Shown here in pieces: positions 51,938 to 61,618 of a DNA stretch of 64,000 nucleotides. The notes under the pieces were generated by a model that made no database searches, was not told the origin of the DNA, and worked only from the letters and a program-made list of their open reading frames with translations. A program made the position numbers and the translations under genes. Numbering within the stretch: the stretch's first letter is position 1; the number at the start of each line of letters is the position of its first letter. This DNA is from Agrobacterium salinitolerans (GTDB lineage Bacteria > Pseudomonadota > Alphaproteobacteria > Rhizobiales > Rhizobiaceae): the NCBI RefSeq assembly GCF_002008225.1, contig NZ_MRDH01000005.1, positions 62,001 through 126,000 on the forward strand. The letters are read 5' to 3'.

Positions 51938-52567
51938 GTGTCCGAATTCAAGCTGCATTGCTTTGCAATGTCAGGAAACTCCTACAAGGTGGCATTGTTT
52001 CTCGCTCTGGCGGAAATGGATTGGACTCCGGTATTGGTCGACTATTTCGGGGGAGAAACGCACCGAGAGCAATGGCGACAGGAGGTCAACGGACAGGGCG
52101 AGGTTCCGGTTCTCGAGCACAAGGGGGCAAAGTTCAGCCAGTCGGCGCTCATTCTCGACTATCTGGCTGAGGCGACTGGAAAATTCGGCCCCGAAAACGT
52201 CCGGGAGAAACAGGAAATCTGGCGGTGGATGTTGTTCGATAATCACAAATTCACCAGCTACTATGCCACCTTGCGCTTCCTGTATGGCATCAAGCGAACC
52301 GGGGAGACGGCGGTGACGCAATTCTTGAGGGAACGGGCAATAGCGGCCTACCGCATCGTGGATGATCACCTGCGGCAAACACCGTTCCTTGTAGCTGCTC
52401 GGCCCACCATTGCGGACTTGTCTCTTGCAGGTTACGTCTACATGCCCGAAGAGACGGGCCTGCCCCAAGAGGAGTTTCCTCACATCGCCAAGTGGAAGGA
52501 CAGGATCCGGAATCTGCCAGGCTGGCGACATCCCTACGATCTGATGCCTGGTCCGACATCGCTATAG
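51938..52567 (+). CDS. Glutathione S-transferase family protein
   Basis: A 209-residue cytosolic GST. The thioredoxin-fold domain has SGNSYKVALFLAL at the glutathione site, the cis-proline in GEVPVLEHKG, and QSALILDYL; the C-terminal helical domain includes RPTIADLSLAGYV, the usual N-capping box. The start is GTG at 51938 with AAAGGA upstream. It is 100 bases after the transporter gene and may be a separate unit. It converges on the Lrp-family gene; no terminator is obvious between them. Confidence 0.9.
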   Translation: MSEFKLHCFAMSGNSYKVALFLALAEMDWTPVLVDYFGGETHREQWRQEVNGQGEVPVLEHKGAKFSQSALILDYLAEATGKFGPENVREKQEIWRWMLFDNHKFTSYYATLRFLYGIKRTGETAVTQFLRERAIAAYRIVDDHLRQTPFLVAARPTIADLSLAGYVYMPEETGLPQEEFPHIAKWKDRIRNLPGWRHPYDLMPGPTSL

Positions 52568-52672
52568 TCGCATTTTCTCAGTTCGCGGCCGAGCGTTTCA
52601 ACTTCCTGCTGTCGACGGGCTATACGCGCTCCTTTGATCAGCTAAGGTCCTGCCGATTGTACTTGGGGTCTA

Positions 52673-53119
52673 TCAGGCCTTTCGAACGACGGAGGAGAGC
52701 GCGAATGCCGTAAGCGTGTCACGTACCCCGGGGAGTTCGGATATTTGCTGCCAGATCTGCCGAATGCGATCGGCTTGGGAAGACTCGACTCTCACCACCA
52801 GGTCGAAATCGCCGGTCATGACGTCACAGGCGACAACCTCCGGAATTTTGCGTAGGACGTTGATGACGTCACCGCCTCTCATGCGGTCATGGCGATAGAC
52901 GAACATGAGTGCGGTGGTCACCTGCCGGTCGTTTCCGCCCTCACTGGCGACGATCGTGTAGCCTTTGATGAAGCCCTCTCGTTCGAGCCGTTCAATGCGC
53001 ACCCGCACGGCGTTTCGGGACAGGTTCACCTTTGCCGACAATTCCGCGTGCGAAATGCGGGCGTTGCTTTTGAGTTCGGCAAGTACCAGTTCATCTATTC
53101 GGTCCAGAAGATATTTCAT
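52673..53119 (-). CDS. Lrp/AsnC-family transcriptional regulator
   Basis: A 148-residue regulator with the AsnC-type helix-turn-helix (ELKSNARISHAELSAKVNLS then RVRIERLEREGFIKGY) and the RAM/ligand domain (DVMTGDFDLVVRVE). Lrp-like proteins sense amino acids. It is the last gene of the six-gene homoserine-type operon, 12 bases after the homoserine-kinase-like gene, so it may autoregulate that operon in response to homoserine or aspartate-family amino acids. Confidence 0.92.
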   Translation of the reverse strand: MKYLLDRIDELVLAELKSNARISHAELSAKVNLSRNAVRVRIERLEREGFIKGYTIVASEGGNDRQVTTALMFVYRHDRMRGGDVINVLRKIPEVVACDVMTGDFDLVVRVESSQADRIRQIWQQISELPGVRDTLTAFALSSVVRKA

Positions 53120-53131
53120 CCCGTTGCCGCC

Positions 53132-53917
53132 TTATTGGTCGAAGATATCTGGCGTGACCGAATGATAGGCAACAAGGGCGCACTCAAGAACCGACGTCGT
53201 TCTCGCGCCCAAGGCGGCGCGCTTGGCTGCTGAGGCAAGAACGAACGCCGGCAAAGCTCTTTTTTCTGCTGCCGAGAGCTTTCTGATATTTTGATAACCG
53301 CTCAAGAGCGCACGGGCTTTGCGCGGGTCCAAACCGCCGTCGGGCACGCCTGTCCAGTCAACGAGAACGTCGGCGATCTCAGCGATAAGGGCGTCATCAT
53401 GGCGAAGCCTGAAGTTGATGACGCCGCTGACTTCATCGCCAAGAAAAAAGACATTCGCGAAGACCAATGCACCATGTACGGGTCCCGATGGTAAGTCAGG
53501 CTGGCGGGTGAGCCCACCCTGCAAGCTCATGTGTATCTGGCCCATAATGCGGCCCACACTCCCACATTTGGCTGACGAAGGGTCACTTGTCGATGACCCG
53601 GACACGAAGCTTACGATGGCTACAAGCCGACCCGCAGCCTGAAACGTGGCATTGCCGGCGACAGTGCGCCTGGGCTCTGGGCAGGGAATGCCCGCCCCGT
53701 GCAGCGTTTCCATCGTCTTGAAAGCGCGTTCGAGATCAAGCGGCTCAGCCCCGCTTTCAAACAGGGTCACGATGAACTCACCTTCGGCAGACCGGAACAG
53801 ATAGGTCGTTTCGCGATCGCCATCGGCGATGCCGATCACGGAGGACAAACCAGTCAAGCCGTAAGCTTCCACGATCGTGTTTCGATCTTCGTCAGACAGT
53901 TCGGTAAATACCGCCAT
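53132..53917 (-). CDS. Homoserine kinase-like (ThrB type II) protein lacking catalytic aspartates
   Basis: A 261-residue member of the APH/ThrB homoserine kinase family. It has the N-terminal MAVFTELSDED start, SAAEKRALPAFVLASAAKRA near the end and NVFFLGDEVSGVINF in the middle. Alpha-proteobacterial ThrB has HADLFPDNVFF and GLIDF there. Here it reads H148-G-A150-L-V-F-A-N155 and GVIN168F, so both the catalytic Asp and the metal-binding Asp are replaced (Ala and Asn). The length is also shorter than true ThrB (about 320). It is probably a pseudokinase or a homoserine-binding protein. It lies inside an intact homoserine operon, nine bases after aspA, with no frameshift. Confidence 0.8.
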   Translation of the reverse strand: MAVFTELSDEDRNTIVEAYGLTGLSSVIGIADGDRETTYLFRSAEGEFIVTLFESGAEPLDLERAFKTMETLHGAGIPCPEPRRTVAGNATFQAAGRLVAIVSFVSGSSTSDPSSAKCGSVGRIMGQIHMSLQGGLTRQPDLPSGPVHGALVFANVFFLGDEVSGVINFRLRHDDALIAEIADVLVDWTGVPDGGLDPRKARALLSGYQNIRKLSAAEKRALPAFVLASAAKRAALGARTTSVLECALVAYHSVTPDIFDQ

Positions 53918-53926
53918 GGCTTCCCC

Positions 53927-55342
53927 TCAAGCGGACGTGCGCTGCGGGACGTTCGCAAACACCGCGTAGTCGCTGAAGATTTCCTCGATCTGCCGTTTGG
54001 TCAGGCATCCGTCGTCCTCGACGATGGAGCGCAGACTTTTCTTTTCAGATAGTGCTCTCTTCGACAGCAAAGCCGCCTTGGAGTAGCCAATCAGCTTTGC
54101 TAGCGGGGTGGCCAGAACGAGAGACTGGTCCAACAACGCCCTGCAACGATCCTTATCGACCTCGATCCCCGCCACACACCGGTTGGCGAAGATTTCCATC
54201 CCTCTGGTCAGCATGCGTATTGACAGCAGGATGTTCAGGACAATGACCGGCTCCATCGCATTGAGTTGCAGTTGTCCGGCGCTTGCAGCAAGTGTCACCG
54301 TCAGATCATTGCCGATCACCTGAAATCCGATCTGATTCATCATTTCCGGGATGACCGGATTGACCTTGCCGGGCATGATCGAGGAGCCAGCCTGCATCGC
54401 CGGCAGCCGAATCTCACCCAGTCCCCCGATCGGGCCACTGCTCAAGAGCCGCAGATCGTTGCAGATCTTCGTCATCTTGACGGCAATCCGTTTGAGAATG
54501 CCTGAGAAGGCGACAAACCCGCCTGTATCCGACGTCGCTTCCACCAGGTTACGAGCTGTCATGAGCGGCAGACCGGAAATCTCGGAGAGCTTCCTGCACG
54601 CAAGGCTCGGAAAGGCCGGCGGCACATTGATCGAAGTCCCGATTGCAGAACCGCCGAGATTGACCTCCTGAAGAATTTTCTTGGCAGACTGCACCTGGAT
54701 GATGTCCTCGTCGATCAGCTCCGCAAAGGCTTCGAACTCCTGGCCGACAGTCATGGGTACGGCGTCCTGGAGCTGAGTGCGTCCAACCTTTATGACATCC
54801 GCGAATTCAGCACCTTTCCGACGGAACGTGTCCCGAAGATTGACCTGCGCGGCGATGAGCGCCTCGCAGGTGCGCAACAGGGTCAACCGGATCGCTGTCG
54901 GGTAGACATCGTTAGTCGACTGCGAGAGGTTGACGTCGTCGTTCGGGTGAAGCGTGGAATAGTCTCCGACGCTGGCGCCCAGCTTGAGAAGAGCAAGATT
55001 GGCCACAACCTCGTTGACGTTCATGTTGGTCGAGGTGCCCGCTCCGCCCTGCATCATGTCCACTGGAAAATTGTCATCAATCGCTCTTAGTTCGATGAGA
55101 TCGTCGCACGCCTCTGCGATCGCAAGAGCTTTTTCAGAAGACAGCAGTCCAAGTTCCATATTGGTCAGAGCCGCAGCCTGCTTCACCATCGCCATCGACT
55201 GGATGAGCTCGGGAAAGTCTCTCAGGCGGAAGCCTGTGACGTGGAAATTCTCCTCCGCGCGCTGAGTATGCACGCCAAACAGCTTACCCGTGGGAATGGA
55301 GAGAGGCCCGATGAGGTCAGTTTCTATTCGATCGATCTTCAT
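53927..55342 (-). CDS. aspA: Aspartate ammonia-lyase
   Basis: A 471-residue fumarase/aspartase superfamily enzyme that converts L-aspartate to fumarate and ammonia. GSSIMPGKVNPVIPEMM is the superfamily signature holding the catalytic serine loop; GAGTSTNMNVNEV and DDVNLSQSTNDVYP are the other two conserved regions. Aspartase is favoured over fumarase by GGAGTSTNMN and the operon. The ATG at 55342 has GAGG before it; a TTG at 55354 is in frame but weaker. It lies eight bases after dapA. It would be the last step from homoserine to the TCA cycle. Confidence 0.93.
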   Translation of the reverse strand: MKIDRIETDLIGPLSIPTGKLFGVHTQRAEENFHVTGFRLRDFPELIQSMAMVKQAAALTNMELGLLSSEKALAIAEACDDLIELRAIDDNFPVDMMQGGAGTSTNMNVNEVVANLALLKLGASVGDYSTLHPNDDVNLSQSTNDVYPTAIRLTLLRTCEALIAAQVNLRDTFRRKGAEFADVIKVGRTQLQDAVPMTVGQEFEAFAELIDEDIIQVQSAKKILQEVNLGGSAIGTSINVPPAFPSLACRKLSEISGLPLMTARNLVEATSDTGGFVAFSGILKRIAVKMTKICNDLRLLSSGPIGGLGEIRLPAMQAGSSIMPGKVNPVIPEMMNQIGFQVIGNDLTVTLAASAGQLQLNAMEPVIVLNILLSIRMLTRGMEIFANRCVAGIEVDKDRCRALLDQSLVLATPLAKLIGYSKAALLSKRALSEKKSLRSIVEDDGCLTKRQIEEIFSDYAVFANVPQRTSA

Positions 55343-55350
55343 TGGTGACC

Positions 55351-56229
55351 TCAACTCAAAATGCCAGCGTGGAGCATCGCCCGGTCGATCTGTTCGCGAA
55401 CCGAGCTGCTTACGGGAACAAGAGGCAATCGCAGGTCCCCACGGATGCGTCCGAGCCGCTCCAGGGCATATTTTGGTCCAGCGGGGTTTGTTTCCAGGAA
55501 GAGCGCCCGGTGCAATGGCATCAGACGATCCTGGATCGCCAAAGCCGAGGCGAAGTCGCCTCCAAGGCAGGCGCGCTGGAATTCAGCGCACAGGCGCGGT
55601 GCAATGTTGGCGGTCACAGAAATGCACCCGTGGCCGCCATGGGCCATGTAGCCGAGGGCCGTGCCGTCTTCCCCGGTCAGCAGGTTGAAGTCCTTGCCGC
55701 AGGCCATGCGCTCCAGTGAAGGTCGCAGGAGATTGCCGGTGGCGTCTTTGACGCCGCTGACATTGTTGCAGTCGCTAAAAATGCGCGCCAGCGTCTCGAC
55801 CTGAATGTCGATCACACTGCGACCCGGAATGTTGTAGACAATGATCGGGATCTCGGCCTCGGCATCTATGGCTTTGAAATGCTGATAGATGCCCTCCTGC
55901 GTCGGCTTGTTATAATAGGGTGAGACGACCAGCAATCCATCGGCGCCGGCTTCCTGTGCATGGCGGACGAAGTCGATTGCCTCCGCCGTGCTGTTTGAGC
56001 CTGCCCCTGCAATGACCGGGATGCGGCCGTCGACCGTTTTGACCGTAATCTCGACAACTTGTTTGTGCTCGGCGTGCGTGAGTGTCGGACTTTCGCCTGT
56101 CGTTCCACATGGGACCAGTCCGGATGATCCCTCCTCGATCTGCCAGTCGATAAGGGCGCGCAGTGCGCCTTCATCGACACGCCCATCAGCAAAGGGTGTA
56201 ACAAGTGCGGTGATTGAACCTTTGAACAA
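55351..56229 (-). CDS. dapA: 4-hydroxy-tetrahydrodipicolinate synthase
   Basis: A 292-residue class I aldolase. K161 in SGVKDATG is the Schiff-base lysine, at the same number as in E. coli DapA, and YNIPGRS and [11 protein letters not shown] carry the tyrosine and threonine of the active site. It condenses aspartate semialdehyde with pyruvate. In this operon it sits between an aldehyde dehydrogenase and aspartase, next to homoserine dehydrogenase that can supply the semialdehyde, so it may remove excess semialdehyde to lysine synthesis. It is 43 bases after the dehydrogenase gene. Confidence 0.93.
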   Translation of the reverse strand: MFKGSITALVTPFADGRVDEGALRALIDWQIEEGSSGLVPCGTTGESPTLTHAEHKQVVEITVKTVDGRIPVIAGAGSNSTAEAIDFVRHAQEAGADGLLVVSPYYNKPTQEGIYQHFKAIDAEAEIPIIVYNIPGRSVIDIQVETLARIFSDCNNVSGVKDATGNLLRPSLERMACGKDFNLLTGEDGTALGYMAHGGHGCISVTANIAPRLCAEFQRACLGGDFASALAIQDRLMPLHRALFLETNPAGPKYALERLGRIRGDLRLPLVPVSSSVREQIDRAMLHAGILS

Positions 56230-56272
56230 AATGGTACTCCTGATGTTGCTGATGGGCTTGTTGGCTGGTGAT

Positions 56273-57694
56273 CTATTGCCGTTTGAGCCTGTTGATGCAG
56301 ACGACCTTTGGTTGGGTCATGTCTTCAAAAGCAAAGCGCACCCCTTCGCGGCCCATGCTGCCATACTTGAAGCCGCCGAACGGCATAGCGTCGAACCGGT
56401 AGTCGGAAGAGTCGTTGATCATGATCCCTCCGGCATCAATCCCGCTGGCCGCCTCGAGGGCTCCCTCGAGGTCATTAGTGAATATACCGGCGTGCAGACT
56501 GTAGTCTGGCGCGTTCGCAAGGCGGATGGCATCGCAGAGCGCATCGAAGGGTTCGAGGATTACGATCGGGGCGAACACCTCTTCGCTCCATAGGTCGCAA
56601 CCAAAGGGAACATTTTCCAAGACCGTCGGTGGGTAAAGGTTGCCCGCCGGGCTGTGGCCGCAAAGGAGGTCGGCGCCAGAATCAATGGCGCGGTCGACCA
56701 TCGCCGCTGCGCGTTGAACGGCACGTTCCGAAATCATCGGGCCGACATCAGTGTCAGGCTCAAGTGGGTTTCCGGTCTTGAGCATTTTTGTGGCTGCAAC
56801 GAACTCCGACTTGAACCGCTCATAAATGGAGCGCTGGATCAGGATCCTCTGGGTGCCAATGCAGTTCTGACCGGCCGCCCAATAGGCTCCAGACACGCAG
56901 CCGTCGACTGCAGCGACAAAATTGCAGTCTTCCATGACGATGACTGGTGCATTGCCTCCCAGATCCATCGCCAGCTTCTTGATGCCTGCAGCCTTGGCGA
57001 TTGCCTCCCCCGTGGCAAACCCGCCCGTGAACGAAATCATTCGCACGTCTCTTGCCACGACGAGTGCCTTGCCAAGATCCGCGCCACCGATGACAACCGT
57101 AACAATCTCTTCCGGAAGGCCGCTTTGCACCAGAACGTCGACCAGTTTGAGCGCCGACAGGGGAGCAAGCTCAGACGGCTTGAGGAGCACGGCGTTTCCA
57201 CCGGCAATCGCCGGGCCAAGTTTATGGGCGACCAGGTTCAGCGGATCATTATAAGGGGTGATTGCCGTAATGATCCCGAGCGGCTCTCGCGTGTACCAGC
57301 CCTGCCGGGCTTCGGACCCAGCATAGGACTCGAACGGAATGACTTCGCCGGCATTGCGTTTGGCCTCATCGGCCGAGAGTTTTAGCGTGTTGACGCATCG
57401 GGTCGCCTCTTTGCGGGCTTGCGTTATCGTTTTGCCGGCCTCGTTGACGATCAGAAGCGCGAATTCTTCATGCGCCGCCTCAATGCAGGCGGCTGCCCTT
57501 TCGAGGATTGCAGCTCGCTTGTGGCGCGGCAGAGCTTTGGCGGCCTGCGCTCCGCGGTGCGCGCGATCAATAAGGCTGCTCACGCAAGAAGCATCGCTGC
57601 TTGGAACGGTTCCGACGACCGATCCGTTGAAAGGGTTGCGCACGACGATCTCGTCGGTAGAAAAGGGTGCGTTCAGGACGAGGCCGTGCATCAT
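56273..57694 (-). CDS. Aldehyde dehydrogenase, possible aspartate-semialdehyde oxidising
   Basis: A 473-residue aldehyde dehydrogenase of the superfamily branch with PhnY-type and NADP-glyceraldehyde-3-phosphate dehydrogenases. C278 in GQNCIGTQR is the nucleophile, [12 protein letters not shown] holds the base, [15 protein letters not shown] is the cofactor loop and [14 protein letters not shown] is near the end. Its ATG overlaps the homoserine dehydrogenase stop by four bases. From this close linkage I infer oxidation of aspartate semialdehyde to aspartate; the fold alone does not prove it. Confidence 0.85.
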   Translation of the reverse strand: MMHGLVLNAPFSTDEIVVRNPFNGSVVGTVPSSDASCVSSLIDRAHRGAQAAKALPRHKRAAILERAAACIEAAHEEFALLIVNEAGKTITQARKEATRCVNTLKLSADEAKRNAGEVIPFESYAGSEARQGWYTREPLGIITAITPYNDPLNLVAHKLGPAIAGGNAVLLKPSELAPLSALKLVDVLVQSGLPEEIVTVVIGGADLGKALVVARDVRMISFTGGFATGEAIAKAAGIKKLAMDLGGNAPVIVMEDCNFVAAVDGCVSGAYWAAGQNCIGTQRILIQRSIYERFKSEFVAATKMLKTGNPLEPDTDVGPMISERAVQRAAAMVDRAIDSGADLLCGHSPAGNLYPPTVLENVPFGCDLWSEEVFAPIVILEPFDALCDAIRLANAPDYSLHAGIFTNDLEGALEAASGIDAGGIMINDSSDYRFDAMPFGGFKYGSMGREGVRFAFEDMTQPKVVCINRLKRQ

Positions 57695-58752
57695 GCGGCC
57701 TCCTTTGCAATGGCGGAGGTTCTTTGGGTGTGAATTGCCACGATGTCGGACAGAAGAGCATAGGCCGTCTCAATTCGCCCCGCACCTGGTCCGGTAACCG
57801 TCACAGAACCGAGCAGCTTCGTGTTGAACGAAACTGCATTGGTTGGACCGTTGACGGCGGCGAGAGGATGCTCCAACGGCAGTTGCTTCGGCATGACGCT
57901 TCCGACGACGCGGCCGTCTTCCCCCCGGGAGGCGGACCCAATGAGTTTCCAGCGGCTGTTGGTCTTGGCTGCATCCCTGATGTCAGAAGGCGAAAGCTGT
58001 GAAATACCTTTGCAGGAGACATCATCCGGCTTGAGCTGCGCACCAAGCAACTCGTTGGCAAGGATGACGACCTTGAGGCGGACGTCGAAGCCTTCCACAT
58101 CCGCCGTGGGATCGGCTTCCGCGTAGCCGAGCTCCTGTGCTTGCCTGACGGCGGTATCGAAATCCAGGCCACTTTCCATCCGTCCCAGAACGAAGTTGGA
58201 AGTGCCGTTCAGGATCCCCTCGAAGCCAACGACTTCAGCACCTGCAAGCGTCTTCTCGGCCATCCGGATCACCGGCGTTCCGCTCATCACGGAACCCTCG
58301 TACTCAAATCGGACGCCATTTGCCTCAGCGAGGGCCTTCAGCTCCGACGCGGCAAGTGCCACCGGACCCTTGTTCGTTGTGACCACATGCTTGCCGCTTG
58401 CAAGCGCCCAATGGCAATGGGAGACTGCAGGCTCGCCGTCCGTCGGGTTGGTGAAGGTTGCCTCTACGACAATATCTGCCGGCGCAGTCCTGATGACTGT
58501 TTCGTTGTCCGCTTCCGCACTGCCGCCTGAGAGTTGACCAAACCCACCCTTGGTAAACTTGGCTTCAGTCAGCGTCTTCGCGTCGAGCCCGTTTGGCGAG
58601 ATCACGGAGCCCAGATAAAGATCGCTCACAGCGACAATGTTGAGACGGAACCCGAGCTCCCGCTCCCATACCGAGTTCCTTGTCGCGATAAGCTCGGCCA
58701 AAGCGCGGTTTACGCCGCCAAAGCCGATGAGAGCAATGTTGTAGACGGTCAT
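57691..58752 (-). CDS. hom: Homoserine dehydrogenase
   Basis: A 353-residue homoserine dehydrogenase without ACT or kinase domains. The Rossmann motif is [29 protein letters not shown] is the catalytic-region signature, [13 protein letters not shown] and [19 protein letters not shown] (with catalytic Lys/Asp nearby) are diagnostic. In this operon it likely runs backwards, oxidising homoserine to aspartate semialdehyde. GGAGGA precedes the ATG. It starts a six-gene operon with aldehyde dehydrogenase, dapA, aspA, the kinase-like gene and the Lrp-type regulator. Confidence 0.94.
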   Translation of the reverse strand: MTVYNIALIGFGGVNRALAELIATRNSVWERELGFRLNIVAVSDLYLGSVISPNGLDAKTLTEAKFTKGGFGQLSGGSAEADNETVIRTAPADIVVEATFTNPTDGEPAVSHCHWALASGKHVVTTNKGPVALAASELKALAEANGVRFEYEGSVMSGTPVIRMAEKTLAGAEVVGFEGILNGTSNFVLGRMESGLDFDTAVRQAQELGYAEADPTADVEGFDVRLKVVILANELLGAQLKPDDVSCKGISQLSPSDIRDAAKTNSRWKLIGSASRGEDGRVVGSVMPKQLPLEHPLAAVNGPTNAVSFNTKLLGSVTVTGPGAGRIETAYALLSDIVAIHTQRTSAIAKEAA

Positions 58753-58834
58753 GACAATCCTCCAATGACGTTCTCTGCTCGCTGAGAATGAGAGGCAGAT
58801 CGCTCAGTGGGAACGGTGCAAATCGGCCAAAGGA

Positions 58835-58860
58835 GGAGGCATTTCGCCCAAAATGCCTCC
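58835..58860 (-). promoter_or_regulatory. Stem-loop in the homoserine dehydrogenase leader
   Basis: A perfect 10-bp stem with a 6-base loop (GGAGGCATTT and AAATGCCTCC) lies about 85-110 bases upstream of hom and about 80 bases after the LysR gene. It may terminate lysR transcripts or attenuate hom. There is no T-run. Confidence 0.45.
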
Positions 58861-58937
58861 GTCACGATTCTTGCGCTCATTGCTCCTCTTGTGAGCAATC
58901 CGTGGAGCCAATGGAGGACTTGCAAAAACACTGACAT

Positions 58938-59849
58938 TTACGAGATTCCGTCCAGTTTGAGGCTTTGCTGCGCAAGGCGCACGATCGACGCGGTCAACCC
59001 CTCCAGTTGGTGGACTGCCACGCGATGAACCTGCCATTGCACCGGCAAGTCGAAGCCTGTTCCTTTAGTTAATTCTGTCAGTGTGCCGGACCTGAGGTGG
59101 GCCGCAGCAAGGTGAAGCGGGACGATGCCCCATCCCAGTCCGGCGAGGACCGCATCGAAGATGCTTGCGCGCGAGGGCAGGCGATGCACGGGGAACTCGA
59201 CGTCGTCGCCGAGCGCAACTTTGACCCATCGTTTCGGAAAGGTGTCCGCCAGCCCCAGGGCTAGTCCAGGCGCTTTGGCCATCGCCTCGGGGATTGCCCC
59301 TTGCGGAAAATGGCGCCTGCTATAGTCCGGTGTTGCCACGGCTACGAGGCGTAGGCTGCCCAACCAACTATTGTCGTGACCCTCAAGCCGTTCGTCGCCC
59401 AGGGTGACCGCAGCGACAACCTCGCAGGCTCGCAGCCTGTCTAGCGTCGGAATGGTCTCATCCAGAACCAGATCGAAGAGGAACGGTGCGGATCGTACGA
59501 AGTCTGAGACGGCATCCAGGATCCAGCTCCCGAGCCACTCCGGATTGGCGGCAATCCTGATGGTCATGCGTTCAGGTAAAAAGCCAGGACCGATGAGACC
59601 GGGCATACTGGTGGCCAATTGACGCTCGAGCAGTTCGACGCGCTCAAAATGGCGCAGGAGCCGAGCCCCCGCCGTGGTGGCGGAACACGGGCTTCCTCTG
59701 ACGATCAACGCGACGCCGAGACGTTGCTCCAACTGCTTGACCCGCTGCGACACCGCTGATTGTGTAACCTTCAGTTCGCGCGCAGCTCTGTCAAAGCTGC
59801 CTAATCTGATGACAGAAACGACGGCCTTGACTGCCTGATAATCTATCAT
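58938..59849 (-). CDS. LysR-family regulator (ArgP/LysG-like)
   Basis: A 303-residue LysR-type regulator. The N-terminal helix-turn-helix is GSFDRAARELKVTQSAVSQR, and the co-inducer domain follows with FLPERMTIRIAANPEWLGSW. This style matches ArgP/LysG, regulators of lysine and arginine export and of dapB-like genes. It lies immediately upstream of hom, on the same strand, with a 185-base gap carrying a stem-loop. It is likely to control the homoserine genes or the neighbouring SMR gene. Confidence 0.9.
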   Translation of the reverse strand: MIDYQAVKAVVSVIRLGSFDRAARELKVTQSAVSQRVKQLEQRLGVALIVRGSPCSATTAGARLLRHFERVELLERQLATSMPGLIGPGFLPERMTIRIAANPEWLGSWILDAVSDFVRSAPFLFDLVLDETIPTLDRLRACEVVAAVTLGDERLEGHDNSWLGSLRLVAVATPDYSRRHFPQGAIPEAMAKAPGLALGLADTFPKRWVKVALGDDVEFPVHRLPSRASIFDAVLAGLGWGIVPLHLAAAHLRSGTLTELTKGTGFDLPVQWQVHRVAVHQLEGLTASIVRLAQQSLKLDGIS

Positions 59850-59958
59850 GGCTCGAGTCCAGTCTGCATTTGACGGTTGGCGAAGTTTGTTCTTGTCTGG
59901 GCTTGGCGCGCAAAATCGCCGACACCGGAGCGCGCGATCGACCGTCGCAAACGTTCTT

Positions 59959-60279
59959 TCATCCGGCGCTCGACAGCTTCATCATCAGGAGACCGGAGAG
60001 TATCATGGCACCGGCTAGAATGCGCATTGGGGCAGCTGGCTCGTTCAAGACCAGGACGCCAAGCAGGAACGACCCGACGGCTCCAATGCCAGTCCAGACT
60101 GTGTAGGCCGTGCCAAGCGGAAGAACCCGCATCGAGAATGACAGCAGCACCCCGCTAGCAATCATTGCGGCGACCGTGATTGCCGACGGAACGAGCAATG
60201 TGAAGCCTTCGGACTTTTTCATATAGAAGGCCCAGACCACTTCGAGCAGCCCGGCGATGAGCAGAATAATCCAATGCAT
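59959..60279 (-). CDS. sugE: SMR-family small efflux protein (SugE-like)
   Basis: A 106-residue protein with four hydrophobic helices. The essential membrane glutamate is E13 in GLLEVVWAFYMKKS; GTAYTVWTGIGAVGSFLLG is the SMR signature and the W in VVWAF favours the SugE/guanidinium-exporter branch. It pumps small cations such as guanidinium or quaternary ammonium. I found no guanidine riboswitch on its leader. Its role beside homoserine genes is unclear; it may be a passenger. Confidence 0.9.
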   Translation of the reverse strand: MHWIILLIAGLLEVVWAFYMKKSEGFTLLVPSAITVAAMIASGVLLSFSMRVLPLGTAYTVWTGIGAVGSFLLGVLVLNEPAAPMRILAGAMILSGLLMMKLSSAG

Positions 60280-60310
60280 GGTATGTTTTCCTTGAGAACG
60301 TCGCTGACAT

Positions 60311-60343
60311 AGCGGGAAGATCCCGACGAGAGGGCTTCCCGCT
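60311..60343 (-). terminator. Hairpin after the PLP lyase gene
   Basis: A perfect 9-bp stem AGCGGGAAG / CTTCCCGCT with a 15-base loop that contains a further CCC/GGG pair lies 25-57 bases after the PLP gene stop and before sugE. It has no T-run; Rho-independent action is uncertain. Confidence 0.5.
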
Positions 60344-60368
60344 TCACCTGGCGTCGGAACTCGCGTCT

Positions 60369-61580
60369 TCAGGACCGATCGAAAGTCTCGTCGAGAGCGT
60401 TTTTGATATCGGCGATGAGGTCTTGCGGATCCTCCAGGCCGATGGAAAGACGCAGATGTCCATATTTCTGGAAATTCAGCGGATAGCGTTCGGCGCCTCC
60501 GCGGCCGCTCCCCCCGACGTGCACGATCAGGGTTTCGTCGTGGCCGAGCGAGACCGCTGAGGTGATCACCTTTAGATTGGAAACGAAACGGTTCTGGGCG
60601 TCCGGGTCCCCCTCGACCGCGAAGGCCATTACGCCGCCATAACCCTTGCCTGCAAATTGAGCCTTTGCGAGTTGGTGCTGGTCGTGGCTTTCGAGCCCGG
60701 GATAGGTGACGTAGGCAACCCGCTCGTCCCGTGCAAGGTTATCCGCAACGACCTGTGCGGTCGCGAACTGCTGCTTGAGGCGCAATGGAAGCGTGACTGA
60801 GCCCCGGGTGATCAGCCAGGCATTGAAGGGGGAGATCGTTCCGCCGAGATCGACAAGGGCGTCCGCCTTGACGTGATGGATGAGCTCCTTGGAACCCACC
60901 ACCACACCGCCCATCGCATCACCATGTCCATTGATGTACTTGGTCAGTGAGTGGATGACGAGATCAGCGCCGAGCGCCAGCGGCCGGAAAAAGGGGGGAG
61001 GCGTAAAGGTGGAGTCGACCGATAGAAGCGCGCCAGCCTGTCTGGCTATCGAGACCAGTGTCGCGACATCGGCAACCTTTGTGGTCGGATTGGCGATCGT
61101 TTCCGTATGGATCAGCTTCGTGTTAGGCCGGACGGCGGCTCTGACTGCTTCCATGTCGCCCATATCGACGAAGGTTGCCTCAATCTTGTAGCGCTGAGGC
61201 AAGAGCTCGGCGAAGAGCCGCCAGACGGCTTCATACGTGACATCGCCGACGATCACATGATCGCCGCTTTTCAGGAAGGTGAAGAACACGGCGTGGAGGG
61301 CAGCGACACCGGTTGCGAAGACGGCTGCGTCCTCTCCACCTTCCATGGCCGCCAGCTTGCGCTGCAGGCAGATCTGGTTATGACCGGAATTGCGTGTATA
61401 GGAAGGCGCCTCCGTGTCCGACCAGTCCATGGTCGAGGGGTCGTAGGGCAGAAGATAGGAATTGGCCATGACGATCGGTGTGCGGATCGCGCCGGAGGTC
61501 TTGTCGATCTCGTTGCCGCCATGCACCGAAAGCGTGTTGAAGGAGAGCGTTGAAAGCTCGTGTTTGTCTGGTCTGGACAT
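60369..61580 (-). CDS. Cys/Met metabolism PLP enzyme (cystathionine gamma-lyase/synthase type)
   Basis: A 403-residue fold-type I PLP enzyme. K214 in LTKYINGHGDAMGG is the PLP lysine; YTRNSGHNQICLQRKLAAME and FATGVAALHAVFF are family segments. Its distinct insert around GGSGRGGAERYPLN separates it from the enzyme encoded at 48161. It lies 38 bases after two amino-acid permease genes and before the homoserine dehydrogenase operon. Gamma-lyases can deaminate homoserine to 2-oxobutyrate, so this may be a second route for imported homoserine (inference). Confidence 0.9.
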   Translation of the reverse strand: MSRPDKHELSTLSFNTLSVHGGNEIDKTSGAIRTPIVMANSYLLPYDPSTMDWSDTEAPSYTRNSGHNQICLQRKLAAMEGGEDAAVFATGVAALHAVFFTFLKSGDHVIVGDVTYEAVWRLFAELLPQRYKIEATFVDMGDMEAVRAAVRPNTKLIHTETIANPTTKVADVATLVSIARQAGALLSVDSTFTPPPFFRPLALGADLVIHSLTKYINGHGDAMGGVVVGSKELIHHVKADALVDLGGTISPFNAWLITRGSVTLPLRLKQQFATAQVVADNLARDERVAYVTYPGLESHDQHQLAKAQFAGKGYGGVMAFAVEGDPDAQNRFVSNLKVITSAVSLGHDETLIVHVGGSGRGGAERYPLNFQKYGHLRLSIGLEDPQDLIADIKNALDETFDRS

Positions 61581-61618
61581 GTCGTGGGCCTCTGGTTGTT
61601 CTGGGTTTGAGGGCCGCG

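Noticed and set aside
60280-60368. Guanidine riboswitch before the SugE-like gene
   Set aside because: The ACGA in the hairpin loop is on the opposite strand from sugE, and paired ACGR loops are absent; the hairpin looks more like an end of the PLP gene transcript.
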